Source: Solobacterium sp. (lineage in GTDB: Bacteria; Bacillota_I; Bacilli_A; Erysipelotrichales; Erysipelotrichaceae). Taken from it: a DNA stretch of 7,468 nt. The DNA lies in the NCBI GenBank assembly GCA_016280695.1, contig JAEEHG010000042.1, forward strand, positions 1-7,468, in the 5' to 3' direction. The notes beneath the pieces were generated by a model. The model was not told the origin of the DNA and did not search any database. It worked only from the letters and a program-made list of their open reading frames with translations. Position 1 is the first letter of the stretch; each line of letters starts with the position of its first letter. The translations under genes and the position numbers were made by a program. Below are positions 1-6,055 of this stretch, one piece after another.

Positions 1-891
1 CGGGGAAGCATCATCGAAAACAACCTGCGGGAGAAGGATTATTCATTCTCCTACGCCGGGGTGCCCTCCATGGCCATGCACAAGTACCGCCGGGCGTTCG
101 CGCGCAACGACGGTGAACGGTACAAAGCGTTTATTACCGCCGTCATCCAGGGTCAGGCAAAGATCCACGCGGGAGCTATCTATCCCTATCAGATCATCTC
201 TGAATACCAGCCGGAGATGACAGACCTGCAGAAGCAGGCCATGCAGGTCAAATGGGATGAGATGAAGTCCGCCTTCAGTGCCGAGCAGACAATCGTGGTC
301 CGCGACGGTTCCGGTTCCATGACCTGGGACAACAACCTGCCAATGCTGAACGCGACAGCGCTCGCCATCCTGTTTGCCGAGCTGCAGCAGGGCCCGTTCC
401 ACAACCGCTTCATCACATTTTCGTCAAAACCGGAGATGGTGTCGTTCAAAAAGAACGATACATTATATGACAAGCTGGCCACGGCTTATCGGTATGACGA
501 CTGCAGCAACACCGATATTTCCAGAGTTTATGATCTGCTTTACAACACAGACAGGCGGGCTGAGACCGCAGCGGATTATGTCCGGCGGGTCGTCATTATT
601 TCCGACATGGAGTTCGACTGCGGCACGGTCAATGTCCCGACCTATGAGACCATGAAGCAGAAGTTCGAGTCTGCCGGCTTCCCGCTGCCGGGGATCATCT
701 ACTGGAACGTCTGCGCCCGCCGCGTCCACTTCGCGGCGCCGGCCGGCGAGTCCAACGTGAAGTACGTGTCCGGTTTCTCCGCCGCCGTACTGGACGCGAT
801 CCTGCACCACGGCAGCCTGGAGGCAGAGGAGATGATGCGCCAGACGCTGGCAAAATACGATATCTGGACTGCCGGCCTCACACAGAAGTAA
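1..891 (+). CDS. DUF2828 family protein with von Willebrand-like (MIDAS) domain, 5'-truncated by the window edge
   Basis: The frame is open from base 1, so this is the C-terminal 296 codons of a longer gene; family members are usually several hundred residues, so roughly the first half is missing. A metal-ion-dependent adhesion site is visible: DGSGSM at visible residues 102-107, a Thr in SNTD near 171, and SDMEFD at 201-206. Other family signatures are FITFSSKP (137-144), GFPLPGIIYWN (226-236) and VSGFS (256-260), the order expected of DUF2828, a TROVE/vWA-like family. The upstream segment YPYQIISEY (61-69) also fits. The vWA fold binds a divalent metal and mediates protein contacts; the cellular role of bacterial DUF2828 proteins is not established, although the relation to TROVE (Ro60-like) proteins suggests RNA-linked work. 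No signal peptide or membrane segment is visible in this part. The gene converges on the aldo/keto reductase gene. Family call is firm; function is unknown. Confidence 0.85.
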   Translation, partial: RGSIIENNLREKDYSFSYAGVPSMAMHKYRRAFARNDGERYKAFITAVIQGQAKIHAGAIYPYQIISEYQPEMTDLQKQAMQVKWDEMKSAFSAEQTIVVRDGSGSMTWDNNLPMLNATALAILFAELQQGPFHNRFITFSSKPEMVSFKKNDTLYDKLATAYRYDDCSNTDISRVYDLLYNTDRRAETAADYVRRVVIISDMEFDCGTVNVPTYETMKQKFESAGFPLPGIIYWNVCARRVHFAAPAGESNVKYVSGFSAAVLDAILHHGSLEAEEMMRQTLAKYDIWTAGLTQK

Positions 892-901
892 GCAGTTAAA
901 C

Positions 902-924
902 AAAAGCCGTGTAAAGCGGCTTTT
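902..924. terminator. Probable bidirectional intrinsic terminator between convergent genes
   Basis: AAAAGCCG and CGGCTTTT form a perfect 8-bp stem around a 7-base loop (TGTAAAG). On the plus strand it lies 10 bases after the DUF2828 stop and ends in TTTTCATCTTT. Read on the minus strand it ends in TTTTGTTT and lies about 45 bases after the aldo/keto reductase stop. The A-tract and T-tract on both flanks make it usable from both directions. Confidence 0.75.
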
Positions 925-943
925 CATCTTTCATATAAATCTG

Positions 944-969
944 CGGCATGGCTGAAGCTGTGCCGTTTT
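944..969 (+). terminator. Second hairpin with short T-run, possible back-up terminator
   Basis: CGGCATGGC (944-952) pairs with GCTGTGCCG (957-965), including two G-T wobbles, around a TGAA loop, and is followed by TTTT. It sits directly against the stop codon of the minus-strand aldo/keto reductase gene. The T-run is short, so termination strength is uncertain; it would act on plus-strand transcripts that read through the first hairpin. Confidence 0.45.
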
Positions 970-1830
970 CTACATCCAGTCATCCCCGTACCAGTTGAAC
1001 AGGCTGCGGCCCTGGTCAAGGATCCCGATCAGCCGCATGTCTTCTGGCTGCAGGATAAAATCAAAGACGTTGAGATTCTCTTCCATGCGTTCCCGGTGGG
1101 CGGTTTTCGGTATGACCATGATACCGTTCTGGAGCTGATACCGCAGGGCAATCTGGGCGGCAGTGCGGCCGTATCGGCGGGCGATGTCGTTCAGCAGCGG
1201 GTCGGTGAAGATCGGTTTCCTGCCTTCGGTGAAGGATGCCCAGGCCTGCATCTTCGTGCCGGCCTTTTCCAGCAGGTCCCTCTGATCCAATTGCATATAG
1301 TACACGTGTGATTCGATCTGGTTGACCATCGGGATGATCCGGCAGTTCTGCAGCAGCCGCTGGAACGGCACCGGCAGAAAGTTGGAGATGCCGATGGCCC
1401 TGGCCAGGCCCTGCTCATATGCCTTTTCCATAGCCCGGTACATCGTTACGGAAGCCCGGTACGGCTCATGGATCAGCAGGAGGTCGACATAGTCAAGGCC
1501 GAGCCGCTGCAGGGAAGACGCGATACTGCGGGCGGTCTCTTCTTCCGTCGCGCAGGGCCGGCTGAGCTTGGTCGTGACGAAAATATCACGGCGGGGAATC
1601 CCGGATTCCCTGACTGCCTTGCCGACGATCTCTTCGTTGTCATACATCTGCGCGGTATCGATCAGCCGGTAACCGGTATCTAGGGCCATGCGGATGATGT
1701 TCTCTCCCGCGGTACCGCGGACATCCCATGTGCCGAAACCGGCCGCCGGCATGCGGACGCCGTTGTGCAGAGTCTGATATTCCATTGTTTCCCGGTGCAT
1801 GTCTTCTGTTGTTTTCATGATTTTCCCCAT
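970..1830 (-). CDS. Aldo/keto reductase (2,5-diketo-gluconate reductase-like)
   Basis: A cytosolic NAD(P)H-dependent oxidoreductase of the (beta/alpha)8-barrel aldo/keto reductase family that reduces carbonyl compounds to alcohols; the natural substrate cannot be read from sequence. The catalytic tetrad is complete (numbering from the longest start): Asp58 in LIDTAQ, Tyr63 in MYDNE, Lys88 in TTKL and His121 in LIHEP. GISNF (147-151), VNQIE (169-173) and the cofactor-phosphate segment IPKTAHRERMEEN (240-252) are all present. Length of 286 residues is normal. The start is uncertain: ATG at 1830 has no ribosome binding site, ATG at 1818 follows GGGGAAAATC and is better placed, and ATG at 1785 gives MEYQTLHNGVRMP, the usual family N-terminus. 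It follows the GNAT gene by 9-21 bases depending on start, so the two are probably co-transcribed. General family is certain. Confidence 0.93.
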   Translation of the reverse strand: MGKIMKTTEDMHRETMEYQTLHNGVRMPAAGFGTWDVRGTAGENIIRMALDTGYRLIDTAQMYDNEEIVGKAVRESGIPRRDIFVTTKLSRPCATEEETARSIASSLQRLGLDYVDLLLIHEPYRASVTMYRAMEKAYEQGLARAIGISNFLPVPFQRLLQNCRIIPMVNQIESHVYYMQLDQRDLLEKAGTKMQAWASFTEGRKPIFTDPLLNDIARRYGRTAAQIALRYQLQNGIMVIPKTAHRERMEENLNVFDFILQPEDMRLIGILDQGRSLFNWYGDDWM

Positions 1831-1839
1831 TGCGTGTCA

Positions 1840-2532
1840 TTAACGGAAAAGCCAGTAATACAGGTCGCCCCAGGCAAAGCCGAGCTTTTCCTGCAGCCGG
1901 CGTGAAGCTGTATTGCTTTCTTCCACCTGGCCCCACACCGCCCGGCCGTCTGCCATAAGGAAACGGATCATGGCAGTTTCCAGGGCTTCGGCATAATGCC
2001 TTCTCCGGTACGGCGGCAGGATCTGCAGCAGGCCCATGGCCCCCTCATCATGCGTACCGATATAGCCGGCCAGCTGGCCCTCTGCCTCAATGCCGATCAT
2101 GCCGCGCCGCAGACAGCGCTTCAGGTAGGCGTCATCAGCGTCAAAGCCGGTATAGGTTTCCTGTACAAACGGCAGGTCCTTCTCATCCAGCATCCGGAAA
2201 GATGTACCGGGAAGGAGGATTTCTTCCGGCGGCAGGTCTTTCATATAGACCGCGTTCCGGGCAATCAGCGTCCCGGCATACTGCCCGCCTGCCAGTTTTT
2301 CCTCAAACCAGTCTTTCCGGTCAGTCATCAGCGTCCCGGCTTTGAGAATTTCTTCCGTGTCCCGGAACTGTCCGAGGGCAAAGACCATGTCCGCTTCGTC
2401 CTGCACCATGACAAGGGTGTCTGCGGAGCATTCAAGCACCCGGCCGCCGTTGCGCACAAAAGTCTGCACATAGCCGTGCATTTTCCCGCGGGCAGTCAGC
2501 CAGGGCAGCAGTTTTACCGTTTCATTCATCAT
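1840..2532 (-). CDS. GNAT family N-acetyltransferase
   Basis: Probable acetyl-CoA-dependent N-acetyltransferase; the acceptor is unknown. The first ~105 residues form a less conserved N-terminal part, and the GNAT fold occupies about 110-230. Motif A is LLQILPPYRRRHYAEAL (168-184), where the pyrophosphate-binding R-x-x-G-x-A pattern reads R-R-R-H-Y-A, so His179 replaces the usual Gly. Motif B is N207..S210..L213..KLGF (216-219), typical of the family. The two-part layout resembles FR47/GLYAT-like enzymes with an extended N-terminal region. Start ATG at 2532 is supported by GAGAGG nine bases upstream; a second ATG follows immediately. It is the first gene of a minus-strand pair with the aldo/keto reductase, and it diverges from the PNP gene. 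Family call is strong, substrate unassigned. Confidence 0.85.
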   Translation of the reverse strand: MMNETVKLLPWLTARGKMHGYVQTFVRNGGRVLECSADTLVMVQDEADMVFALGQFRDTEEILKAGTLMTDRKDWFEEKLAGGQYAGTLIARNAVYMKDLPPEEILLPGTSFRMLDEKDLPFVQETYTGFDADDAYLKRCLRRGMIGIEAEGQLAGYIGTHDEGAMGLLQILPPYRRRHYAEALETAMIRFLMADGRAVWGQVEESNTASRRLQEKLGFAWGDLYYWLFR

Positions 2533-2553
2533 AAGACAGGACCTCTCTTCCGT

Positions 2554-2582
2554 ATTTTACTTCATACAGGAAAAAACAACCA
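2554..2582 (-). promoter_or_regulatory. Possible promoter of the GNAT-AKR unit
   Basis: On the minus strand TAAAAT (plus 2554-2559) is a 5/6 match to a sigma-A -10 box, with a poor TGGTTG -35 (plus 2577-2582) at 17 bases. It would start transcription about 15 bases before the GNAT start codon, leaving room for GAGAGG. The weak -35 keeps confidence low. For the divergent PNP gene the best -10 I see is TACGAT at 2590-2595, with no convincing -35. Confidence 0.3.
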
Positions 2583-2601
2583 CATGTGTTACGATGTCAC
2601 T

Positions 2602-2608
2602 GAGGTGA
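2602..2608 (+). promoter_or_regulatory. Ribosome binding site deciding the PNP start
   Basis: GAGGTGA is a near-ideal Shine-Dalgarno sequence six bases before ATG at 2615. The in-frame GTG at 2609, two codons earlier, directly abuts this site and cannot use it, so ATG 2615 is the better start. Confidence 0.8.
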
Positions 2609-2614
2609 GTGCAC

Positions 2615-3436
2615 ATGAAGTATACGTACGAGTTTTTTCAGGAAACGGCTGACTATCTGAAGCGTGTCCTGCCGGATACGCCGGAGGTGGGCCTGGTGCT
2701 GGGCTCGGCGCTGGGACCGTTTGCGGATACCATTGAAAACCCGGTTGTGATCGACTACAGCGAGATTCCGAACTTCCTGCTGTCCACGGTGGAATCCCAT
2801 GCCGGCAAACTGATCTACGGCACGGTAGCGGGGAAGAAAGTACTGTGCATGTCCGGCCGGTTTCACTATTATGAAGGCTACGACTTTGAGCAGCTGGTCA
2901 TCCCGGTGCGCATGTTCAAACTGATGGGGGTAAAGGCACTGATCCTGACCAACGCGGCCGGCGCGGTCAACTTGGAATACAGGCCGGGCGATATCATGGT
3001 GGTCAGTGACCATATCAAACTGAACGGGGCCAGTCCGCTGCGGGGCCCGAATATCCGGGAGTTCGGCGACCGGTTCTTCGATATGAGCCGGGCATACGAT
3101 CCGGACCTGAGAAAGCTGGCGCTGGCCTGCGCGGAGGGCATTGACCTGCAGGTACATGAGGGCGTGTACATGTTCTTCCCGGGCCCGCAGTTTGAAACCC
3201 CGGCGGAGATCCGGGCGGCCCGTGTGCTCGGTGCGGACGCGGTCGGCATGTCCACGGTAACGGAAGCCATCACGGCGGCACACTGTCATCTGCCGGTGCT
3301 GTGTCTTTCGGTGATGACCAACATGGCCGCGGGCATTCTCGGCCGGCCGCTGACCACGGACGAGGTCGATGAAGTGGGCAGAACCATCGCCGAACGCTTC
3401 AGCATCTATGTGACAAAGATCATCAGCAATATCTGA
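2615..3436 (+). CDS. punA: Purine nucleoside phosphorylase, trimeric (PNP-I / inosine-guanosine) type
   Basis: A cytosolic enzyme of purine salvage that splits inosine or guanosine (and deoxy forms) with phosphate into free base and (deoxy)ribose-1-phosphate. The 273-residue length matches the low-molecular-mass homotrimeric class, not the hexameric DeoD class. Motifs from ATG 2615: phosphate-binding GSALG (30-34, commonly GSGLG), GRFHYYEG (81-88) with the conserved His, NAAG (113-116), SDHI (131-134), FETPAEIR (193-200) with the base-contacting Glu, VGMSTVTEA (210-218) and VMTNMAAG (233-240), whose Asn contacts 6-oxopurines. All active-site blocks are present, so it should be active. It is transcribed alone, diverging from the GNAT gene, and is closed off by a strong terminator before the potassium operon. 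The symbol follows Bacillus/Clostridia usage (punA, also pupG or deoD2). Confidence 0.94.
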   Translation: MKYTYEFFQETADYLKRVLPDTPEVGLVLGSALGPFADTIENPVVIDYSEIPNFLLSTVESHAGKLIYGTVAGKKVLCMSGRFHYYEGYDFEQLVIPVRMFKLMGVKALILTNAAGAVNLEYRPGDIMVVSDHIKLNGASPLRGPNIREFGDRFFDMSRAYDPDLRKLALACAEGIDLQVHEGVYMFFPGPQFETPAEIRAARVLGADAVGMSTVTEAITAAHCHLPVLCLSVMTNMAAGILGRPLTTDEVDEVGRTIAERFSIYVTKIISNI

Positions 3437-3461
3437 ATCATGAACAGGGACAGACAGTCCG

Positions 3462-3485
3462 GCAGGAAGCGATTCCTGCTTTTTT
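3462..3485 (+). terminator. Intrinsic terminator of the PNP gene
   Basis: GCAGGAA and TTCCTGC make a perfect 7-bp stem around a GCGA tetraloop, followed at once by six T residues. It lies 25 bases after the PNP stop and insulates the gene from the potassium operon. Confidence 0.92.
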
Positions 3486-3531
3486 AATGCCGATTTAATG
3501 TCAGGAACCGTACTTTAATCCCGATTTAACG
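3483..3531 (+). promoter_or_regulatory. Double direct repeat, putative OmpR/PhoB-type response-regulator operator for the ktr operon
   Basis: Two 18-base blocks, TTTAATGCCGATTTAATG (3483-3500) and TTTAATCCCGATTTAACG (3514-3531), match at 16 of 18 positions and are offset by 31 bp. Each block contains two TTTAA(T/C) half-sites 11 bp apart, so half-sites begin at 3483, 3494, 3514 and 3525. Direct half-sites at 10-11 bp are what OmpR/PhoB-family winged-helix dimers bind, for example PhoB and Bacillus PhoP boxes. The block lies between the PNP terminator and the ktrB start, where an operator for that operon belongs. A KdpD-type kinase is encoded in the same operon, so a KdpE-like regulator is the obvious candidate. 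TTTAAT also resembles a -10 box, which is an alternative explanation for one copy; a possible -10 after the repeats is CAGAAT at 3542-3547. Confidence 0.6.
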
Positions 3532-3547
3532 TGATTCGGGGCAGAAT

Positions 3548-4912
3548 GTGGGCATGGGAAAACAGTCAATGATGCAGAAAATGCGGATTTATATCCACGA
3601 TCATATGAACTCTTTCCGGACGATCCTGCTGGGTTTCTGCCTGCTGATTCTGGGCGGGGCCGTGCTGCTGAGCATGCCGTTTGCGTCGGCCAGCGGGGAA
3701 TCCGTACCGTTTATCGATGCGCTGTTTACGTCCGTGTCGGCTTCCTGCGTAACCGGGCTGGTGGTCTATGATACAGCGGTGCAGTGGTCACTGGCCGGAC
3801 GGACCATCATCCTGATCCTGATCCAGATCGGCGGCCTGGGCGTGATTACCCTGGCGACCGTGACCCTGATCCTGACCGGGAGGCAGATCGGCATTATGCA
3901 GAGAACCGTCATGCAGGACGCGATCTCGGCCCCGCAGCTGGGCGGCATTCTGCGGCTGACGGTATTCTTCCTGAAAGGCACCCTGCTGATCGAAGGGCTC
4001 GGGGCGGCCCTGCTGACGCCGGTGTTCGCGGAGAAGTACGGCCTGCTGAACGGCTTCGGGCATGCGGTGTTCCATTCTGTCTCGGCCTTCTGCAATGCCG
4101 GCTTTGACCTGATGGGGGCAGAGCAGCCATTTGCTTCCCTGACCGGCTGGGCCGGGGATGCGCGGGTCAACCTGGTCATCATGTTCCTGATTGTGACCGG
4201 CGGCCTCGGGTTTTTGACCTGGCAGGATCTGCTGCGGTGCCGCGGCCGGTTCAGCAAGCTGGCCCTGCAGACGAAAGTCATCCTGGCCACGACGGGGGTG
4301 CTGCTGCTGATCCCGTTCCTGTACTTCTATTTCCTGGAATTCAGAAATGCTCCGGACGGTGAAAGACTGCTGCTGGCGATGTTCCAGACTGTTACCCCCC
4401 GTACTGCCGGCTTCAGCACAACTGACTACGCCGCAATGTCCGAAGGCGGGCTGCTGGTGACGATTGTGCTGATGCTGACAGGCGGGGCCCCGGGCTCCAC
4501 AGCCGGCGGCATGAAAGTGACTACGGTATATATCGTTGCCCTGTCCGTCGCGTCATTCCTCCGGCGCCGGGAAAATGTCAGCTGTTTCAGCCGGCGGATT
4601 GAAGAGGAAACCGTACGGGAAGCGATGTACATCATGGTGCTGTATCTGAGCCTGCTGTTCCTGGGGTCGGTCGCGGTATCCGCGGCGGAGCAGATCCCGG
4701 TGCTGCCGGCCATGTTCGAATGTGCTTCGGCACTGGGGACGGTGGGCCTGACCACCGGCATCACCCCGGGGCTGTCCGCATTCTCAAAGATCATACTGAT
4801 TCTGTTCATGTACGCGGGCCGGGTCGGCGGACTGACGCTGGCTTATGCGATGGCCCTGCCGGGCCGGCGGGAGAAGAGCCGGTTCCCGGTCGGCAAGGTT
4901 GCCGTAGGATAG
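3548..4912 (+). CDS. ktrB: KtrB/TrkH-family potassium uptake channel subunit
   Basis: Membrane subunit of a Ktr-type K+ (Na+-influenced) uptake system, in the superfamily of K+ transporters built from four M1-P-M2 repeats. Selectivity-filter glycines are visible in each pore loop: CVTGL (67-71), CNAGF (182-186), RTAGF (285-289) and TVGLTTG (398-404). The intramembrane gating segment GGAPGSTAGGMK (312-323) is intact, as is GRVGGLT near the C-terminus (424-430). The 454-residue length fits KtrB better than TrkH, and the partner is a single-RCK KtrA-like protein, not a double-RCK TrkA. Start is uncertain: GTG 3548 has GGGG six bases upstream; ATG 3554, 3569 and 3572 are alternatives, all before the first membrane segment at about residue 23. 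The stop codon overlaps the ribosome binding site of ktrA. First gene of the operon, directly behind the double repeat. Confidence 0.93.
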   Translation: MGMGKQSMMQKMRIYIHDHMNSFRTILLGFCLLILGGAVLLSMPFASASGESVPFIDALFTSVSASCVTGLVVYDTAVQWSLAGRTIILILIQIGGLGVITLATVTLILTGRQIGIMQRTVMQDAISAPQLGGILRLTVFFLKGTLLIEGLGAALLTPVFAEKYGLLNGFGHAVFHSVSAFCNAGFDLMGAEQPFASLTGWAGDARVNLVIMFLIVTGGLGFLTWQDLLRCRGRFSKLALQTKVILATTGVLLLIPFLYFYFLEFRNAPDGERLLLAMFQTVTPRTAGFSTTDYAAMSEGGLLVTIVLMLTGGAPGSTAGGMKVTTVYIVALSVASFLRRRENVSCFSRRIEEETVREAMYIMVLYLSLLFLGSVAVSAAEQIPVLPAMFECASALGTVGLTTGITPGLSAFSKIILILFMYAGRVGGLTLAYAMALPGRREKSRFPVGKVAVG

Positions 4913-4915
4913 GAG
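4911..4915 (+). promoter_or_regulatory. Ribosome binding site of ktrA, overlapping the ktrB stop
   Basis: AGGAG begins inside the TAG stop codon of ktrB (4910-4912) and lies four bases before ATG 4920. The overlap implies translational coupling, so the two subunits should be made in linked amounts. Confidence 0.8.
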
Positions 4916-4919
4916 ATTC

Positions 4920-5576
4920 ATGAAAAACATACTGATTATCGGGGCCGGAAGGTTCGGCCGCTATACTGCCATGAAACTGCATGATCTCGGTCATCAGATC
5001 CTGGCTGTGGATAAGGATGAGGAACGGATCAACAAGATCCTGCCGTATGTGTCCAAAGCCCAGATCGGCGACAGTACGGACAGCGGTTATATGTCCACCC
5101 TGGGCATCAGGGACTTCGACCTGTGCATCGTGGCGATCGGGGATGACTTCCTGAGTTCCCTGGAAACCACCTTCCTGCTGGATGAACTGGGGGCCCGCAA
5201 GATCATTGCCCGGGCGACCACGGGGTCCCAGGAAAAGTTCCTGCTGCGCAACGGGGCCTCGGCGGTGGTGTTCCCGGAGCGGGAACTGGGCAGCTGGACA
5301 GCCATCCGCTACAGTTCGGACCAGATCTACAACTATATCGAAATGCCTGACGGCTACGCCATTGTGGAAACCGGTATTCCGGCATCCTGGGACGGGAAAA
5401 AGATCGGTGAACTGGATGTCCGGGGCCGGTACGGGGTGAATATCCTCGGGATCTGCCATGGCAGTATGGATATGAATGTTACATCCGAAACAGTCCTGCA
5501 TGCGGATGAACACATGCTGGTCCTGGGCCGGATCGAAGTGATACAGAAACAGTTTCTTACGGAACGGAAAGGATAG
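4920..5576 (+). CDS. ktrA: KtrA-type RCK regulatory subunit of potassium transporter
   Basis: Cytosolic gating subunit that in known systems forms an octameric ring under the KtrB dimer and opens it on ATP and closes it on ADP. The N-terminal RCK_N Rossmann domain (about 1-125) shows the dinucleotide motif GAGRFG (8-13), the acidic residue ending strand 2 (Asp31 in AVDKDEE) and GDSTD (50-54). The RCK_C (TrkA_C) domain spans about 135-215, with IPASWDGKKIGELDVRGRYG (153-172) as its conserved opening. In Firmicutes this domain is a known cyclic-di-AMP receptor that inhibits uptake; whether this copy binds it is inference. The 218-residue length is normal for KtrA. Start ATG 4920 is set by AGGAG. 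It is seven bases after ktrB and three bases before the next gene. Confidence 0.94.
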   Translation: MKNILIIGAGRFGRYTAMKLHDLGHQILAVDKDEERINKILPYVSKAQIGDSTDSGYMSTLGIRDFDLCIVAIGDDFLSSLETTFLLDELGARKIIARATTGSQEKFLLRNGASAVVFPERELGSWTAIRYSSDQIYNYIEMPDGYAIVETGIPASWDGKKIGELDVRGRYGVNILGICHGSMDMNVTSETVLHADEHMLVLGRIEVIQKQFLTERKG

Positions 5577-5579
5577 TAT

Positions 5580-6044
5580 ATGAAAGACATGATCATGGTA
5601 CTTGGCCTGCTCGTCATCCTCGTACTGGTCGTTGACCGGATGATCAGAAAGATGCCGGGAATGCTGTTCCCGGAGGAAACGGCAGACAACACAAAGCGGG
5701 TCATGGTAGATGATGTTCTGTTCCTGCAGAAGATCAGGAAGTACATCAAGCCGTCGGATTATACGGTGTTTACCGGGCACAGCGGTGAAGTGGTCCGGGA
5801 AATGAACCGCCGTCAGGCAGACATGGTGGTTGTTGACAGCGGGCTGGCCGATGAAGTGCAGGCAGACTTTCTTAACCACATGACAGCCTATTACTATGCT
5901 ACGGCACTGGAAATCAACGGGTACCCGGCAGCGGTCCTGCCCCTGGCCAGGCGTCCGCGTTCAGTGGAAATCTACTATAAAGATGATATGCAGCCGATGA
6001 TTGAGAACCTGCTGAACAGCGGGATCATTACAAGAGCGTCCTGA
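5580..6044 (+). CDS. Unrecognised membrane-anchored protein in potassium operon
   Basis: I do not recognise this 154-residue protein. One hydrophobic segment at residues 4-18 is followed by a basic stretch (DRMIRKM, 19-25), so the positive-inside rule predicts that the rest faces the cytosol. The soluble part (about 38-154) alternates predicted helix and strand: VDDVLFLQKIRKYI (43-56), TVFTGHSGEVVREM (62-75), ADMVVVDSG (80-88), an aromatic YYYATALEINGY stretch (104-115) and VEIYYKDD (129-136). This suggests a small alpha/beta domain, but no catalytic motif stands out. There is no Walker A or phosphoacceptor motif, so it is not the missing N-terminal KdpD domain. AAGGA (5569-5573) six bases before ATG 5580 supports the start; it follows ktrA by three bases. 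Placement between transporter and sensor kinase suggests an accessory to one of them. Confidence 0.85.
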   Translation: MKDMIMVLGLLVILVLVVDRMIRKMPGMLFPEETADNTKRVMVDDVLFLQKIRKYIKPSDYTVFTGHSGEVVREMNRRQADMVVVDSGLADEVQADFLNHMTAYYYATALEINGYPAAVLPLARRPRSVEIYYKDDMQPMIENLLNSGIITRAS

Positions 6045-6055
6045 TACGGTACAAT
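6027..6055 (+). promoter_or_regulatory. Possible internal promoter before the sensor kinase
   Basis: ATTACA (6027-6032) and TACAAT (6050-6055) are spaced by 17 bases and match the sigma-A consensus at 4/6 and 5/6. Transcription would begin near 6062, just before ATG 6063. It overlaps coding sequence of the preceding gene and the first kinase codon, so chance is a real possibility. Confidence 0.25.

Noticed and set aside
2581..2588. CACATGTG palindrome between the GNAT and PNP genes as an operator
   Set aside because: An 8-base palindrome without longer arms or a second copy is too little to support a regulator site.
1996..2652. Plus-strand open frame of 218 codons over the GNAT gene and into PNP
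   Set aside because: It overlaps the GNAT gene antisense and the PNP start in another frame, and has no family motif or suitable ribosome binding site.
3237..3270. PNP reads STVTE where mammalian PNP reads STVPE
   Set aside because: The Thr variant is, to my knowledge, common in Firmicutes PNPs, so it is not a sign of unusual specificity.
2597..3289. Minus-strand open frame of 230 codons over the PNP gene
   Set aside because: Fully antisense to a PNP with all family motifs; the translation is Arg/His/Gln-rich and shows no recognisable domain.
3437..3547. Cyclic-di-AMP (ydaO-type) riboswitch ahead of ktrB, as in some Bacillus ktr operons
   Set aside because: Only about 60 bases lie between the PNP terminator and ktrB, too short for that riboswitch, and the space is taken up by direct repeats.
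3806..3880. Repeated GATCCTGATC-like units inside ktrB
   Set aside because: They encode Leu/Ile-rich membrane segments (ILILIQIGG and LTLILTG); biased codon choice explains the repetition.
3548..4912. Assignment as TrkH instead of KtrB
   Set aside because: The length of 454 residues and the adjacent single-RCK partner of 218 residues fit a Ktr pair; TrkA would carry two RCK units.
4806..5879. Long minus-strand open frame of 357 codons across ktrA and its neighbours
   Set aside because: It lies antisense to ktrA and the 154-residue gene, which have clear motifs or ribosome binding sites. Its product is rich in His, Pro, Gln and Arg with no domain, as expected of an antisense shadow in GC-rich DNA.
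6042..6044. TGA read as tryptophan or another amino acid, making one fused protein
   Set aside because: Trp is encoded by TGG throughout, no TGA interrupts a conserved domain, and PNP ends properly at a TGA followed by a terminator. Low-level readthrough is kept as a separate weak possibility.
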